The position numbers were made by a program, and so were the translations under genes. The notes beneath the pieces are model-generated. The model was not told the origin of the DNA, made no database searches, and worked only from the letters and a program-made list of their open reading frames with translations. 44,861 bases of DNA. It comes from Lachnospiraceae bacterium. Its GTDB lineage: Bacteria; Bacillota; Clostridia; Lachnospirales; Lachnospiraceae. The stretch covers positions 1 to 44,861 of the forward strand of contig JAEEIK010000107.1 of the NCBI GenBank assembly GCA_016281335.1, written 5' to 3'. Shown here piece by piece: positions 43,953 through 44,861 of this stretch. Position 1 is the stretch's first letter, and each line of letters begins with the position of its first letter.

Positions 43953-44861
43953 ATGGCAGTAAAAGTAGCAATCAATGGTTTCGGACGTATCGGCCGTCTC
44001 GCATTCAGACAGATGTTCGGTGCAGCAGGGTATGATGTAGTCGCTATCAACGACCTTACAAGCCCCAAGATGCTTGCACACCTTCTGAAGTATGATTCAT
44101 CACAGGGCAAGTACGCTCTGGCAGACAAGGTTTCCGCTGGTGAGGATTCCATCACTGTAGACGGCAAGACATTAAAGATCTATAAAGAGCCGGATGCAAA
44201 CAATTGCCCTTGGGGCGAGCTCGGTGTAGACGTTGTTCTCGAGTGCTCCGGTTTCTATACCTCAAAGGAGAAGGCACAGGCACACATCAATGCAGGCGCT
44301 AAGAAAGTAGTTATCTCTGCTCCCGCAGGCAATGACCTTCCTACCATCGTTTACAATGTTAACCACACAACTCTTACAAAGGATGACAAGATCATCTCTG
44401 CAGCAAGCTGTACAACAAACTGCTTAGCACCTATGGCTAAGGCTCTTAACGATCTCGCTACCATCAAGAGTGGTATCATGAGCACCATCCACGCTTACAC
44501 AGGCGATCAGATGATCCTTGACGGTCCTCAGCGTAAGGGCGACCTTCGTCGTTCACGCGCAGGCGCTTGCAACATCGTTCCCAACTCTACAGGTGCTGCT
44601 AAGGCAATCGGCCTTGTTATCCCTGAACTCAACGGCAAGCTCATCGGCTCTGCTCAGCGTGTTCCTACACCTACAGGCTCAACAACAATCCTTGTTGCTA
44701 CAGTTGAGAAGTCTGTTACAAAGGAAGAGATCAATGCAGCTATGAAGGCAGCAGCAAACGAGTCCTTCGGTTACAACGAGGATGAGATCGTTTCTTCCGA
44801 TATCGTTGGAATGAGATTTGGTTCTCTCTTCGATGCTACTCAGACAATGGTTAGCAAGATC
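43953..44861 (+). CDS. gapA: Glyceraldehyde-3-phosphate dehydrogenase (3' end outside window)
   Basis: The glycolytic enzyme that oxidises glyceraldehyde-3-phosphate to 1,3-bisphosphoglycerate with NAD+. The 303 residues in view begin with the Rossmann motif [11 protein letters not shown] and include Asp34 (AINDLTS), which favours NAD over NADP, and the catalytic Cys153 in [10 protein letters not shown]. The substrate-binding HAYTGDQ and [16 protein letters not shown] segments are present. Only about 30 C-terminal residues should be missing. GGAGG at 43940-43944 leaves an 8-base spacer. Codon choice differs from neighbours (frequent AAC, ACA, GCT, CGT), as expected for a highly expressed gene. 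Confidence 0.97.
   Translation, partial: MAVKVAINGFGRIGRLAFRQMFGAAGYDVVAINDLTSPKMLAHLLKYDSSQGKYALADKVSAGEDSITVDGKTLKIYKEPDANNCPWGELGVDVVLECSGFYTSKEKAQAHINAGAKKVVISAPAGNDLPTIVYNVNHTTLTKDDKIISAASCTTNCLAPMAKALNDLATIKSGIMSTIHAYTGDQMILDGPQRKGDLRRSRAGACNIVPNSTGAAKAIGLVIPELNGKLIGSAQRVPTPTGSTTILVATVEKSVTKEEINAAMKAAANESFGYNEDEIVSSDIVGMRFGSLFDATQTMVSKI

Noticed and set aside
1-44861. Mobile element, prophage, toxin-antitoxin or defence island
   Set aside because: The only recombinase is a standard XerD with conserved synteny; there are no transposases, integrase-flanked repeats, phage genes or restriction genes in view.

Overview
The window looks like chromosome of a low-to-mid GC Gram-positive anaerobe, most likely class Clostridia and probably family Lachnospiraceae. 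This rests on gene content and order (Asp23/Gls24-nusB-xseA-xseB-ispA-dxs-tlyA-nadK-recN, Nudix-xerD), strong AGGAGG-type ribosome binding sites, heavy use of AGA/AGG and ATA codons, RqcH, and lipoproteins with standard lipoboxes. The species cannot be named from sequence alone. Nothing points to a prophage, insertion sequence, CRISPR array, tRNA or rRNA gene. The longest stretch without a gene is about 270 bases.

Layout. (1) 1-5.7 kb: the tail of an upstream gene, ftsZ with its own promoter and terminators, then deoB-prfC and a transglutaminase-like lipoprotein. (2) 5.7-14.2 kb: a housekeeping operon from a clean sigma-A promoter, with Asp23/Gls24, nusB, xseAB, ispA, dxs, tlyA, nadK and recN, mostly joined by 1-14 base overlaps. 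(3) 14.2-30.3 kb: glgA with its own promoter at the 3' end of recN, followed without a visible terminator by a seven-gene envelope cluster, then rqcH and a small leucine-rich-repeat protein. The cluster holds a membrane protein with a GATase-like region, an ABC ATPase, an ABC permease, a membrane protein with a 90-residue Gln-Asn-Gly tract, a MoxR ATPase, a DUF58 protein and a 1487-residue triple-vWA protein. (4) 30.4-32.2 kb: an ECF sigma factor, a putative anti-sigma factor and two small membrane proteins. (5) 32.3-38.3 kb: a complete oligopeptide ABC importer (oppBCDF, oppA). (6) 38.3-40.1 kb: a Nudix hydrolase and XerD-type recombinase. (7) 40.2-43.8 kb, minus strand: a Pro/Ser/Gln-rich protein of unknown function, a PHP-family histidinol-phosphatase and an HD-GYP-like protein. 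(8) 43.9 kb to the end: gapA, truncated by the window.

The best candidate for an undescribed system is the 15.7-27.8 kb cluster. MoxR AAA+ ATPases with DUF58 and vWA partners are generally thought to act as metal-dependent chaperones or assembly machines. Here they are joined to an ABC-2 type exporter, two proteins with GATase-like regions and a probably extracytoplasmic QNG-repeat protein, all apparently on one transcript. This suggests a cell-surface assembly or export machine whose substrate is unknown. A second unusual object is a 91-base nested palindrome between the convergent xerD and HD-GYP genes: a 10-bp outer stem enclosing two perfect hairpins.

All coordinates and motifs were read by eye. 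Family names rest on motif and context recognition, not on database searches.
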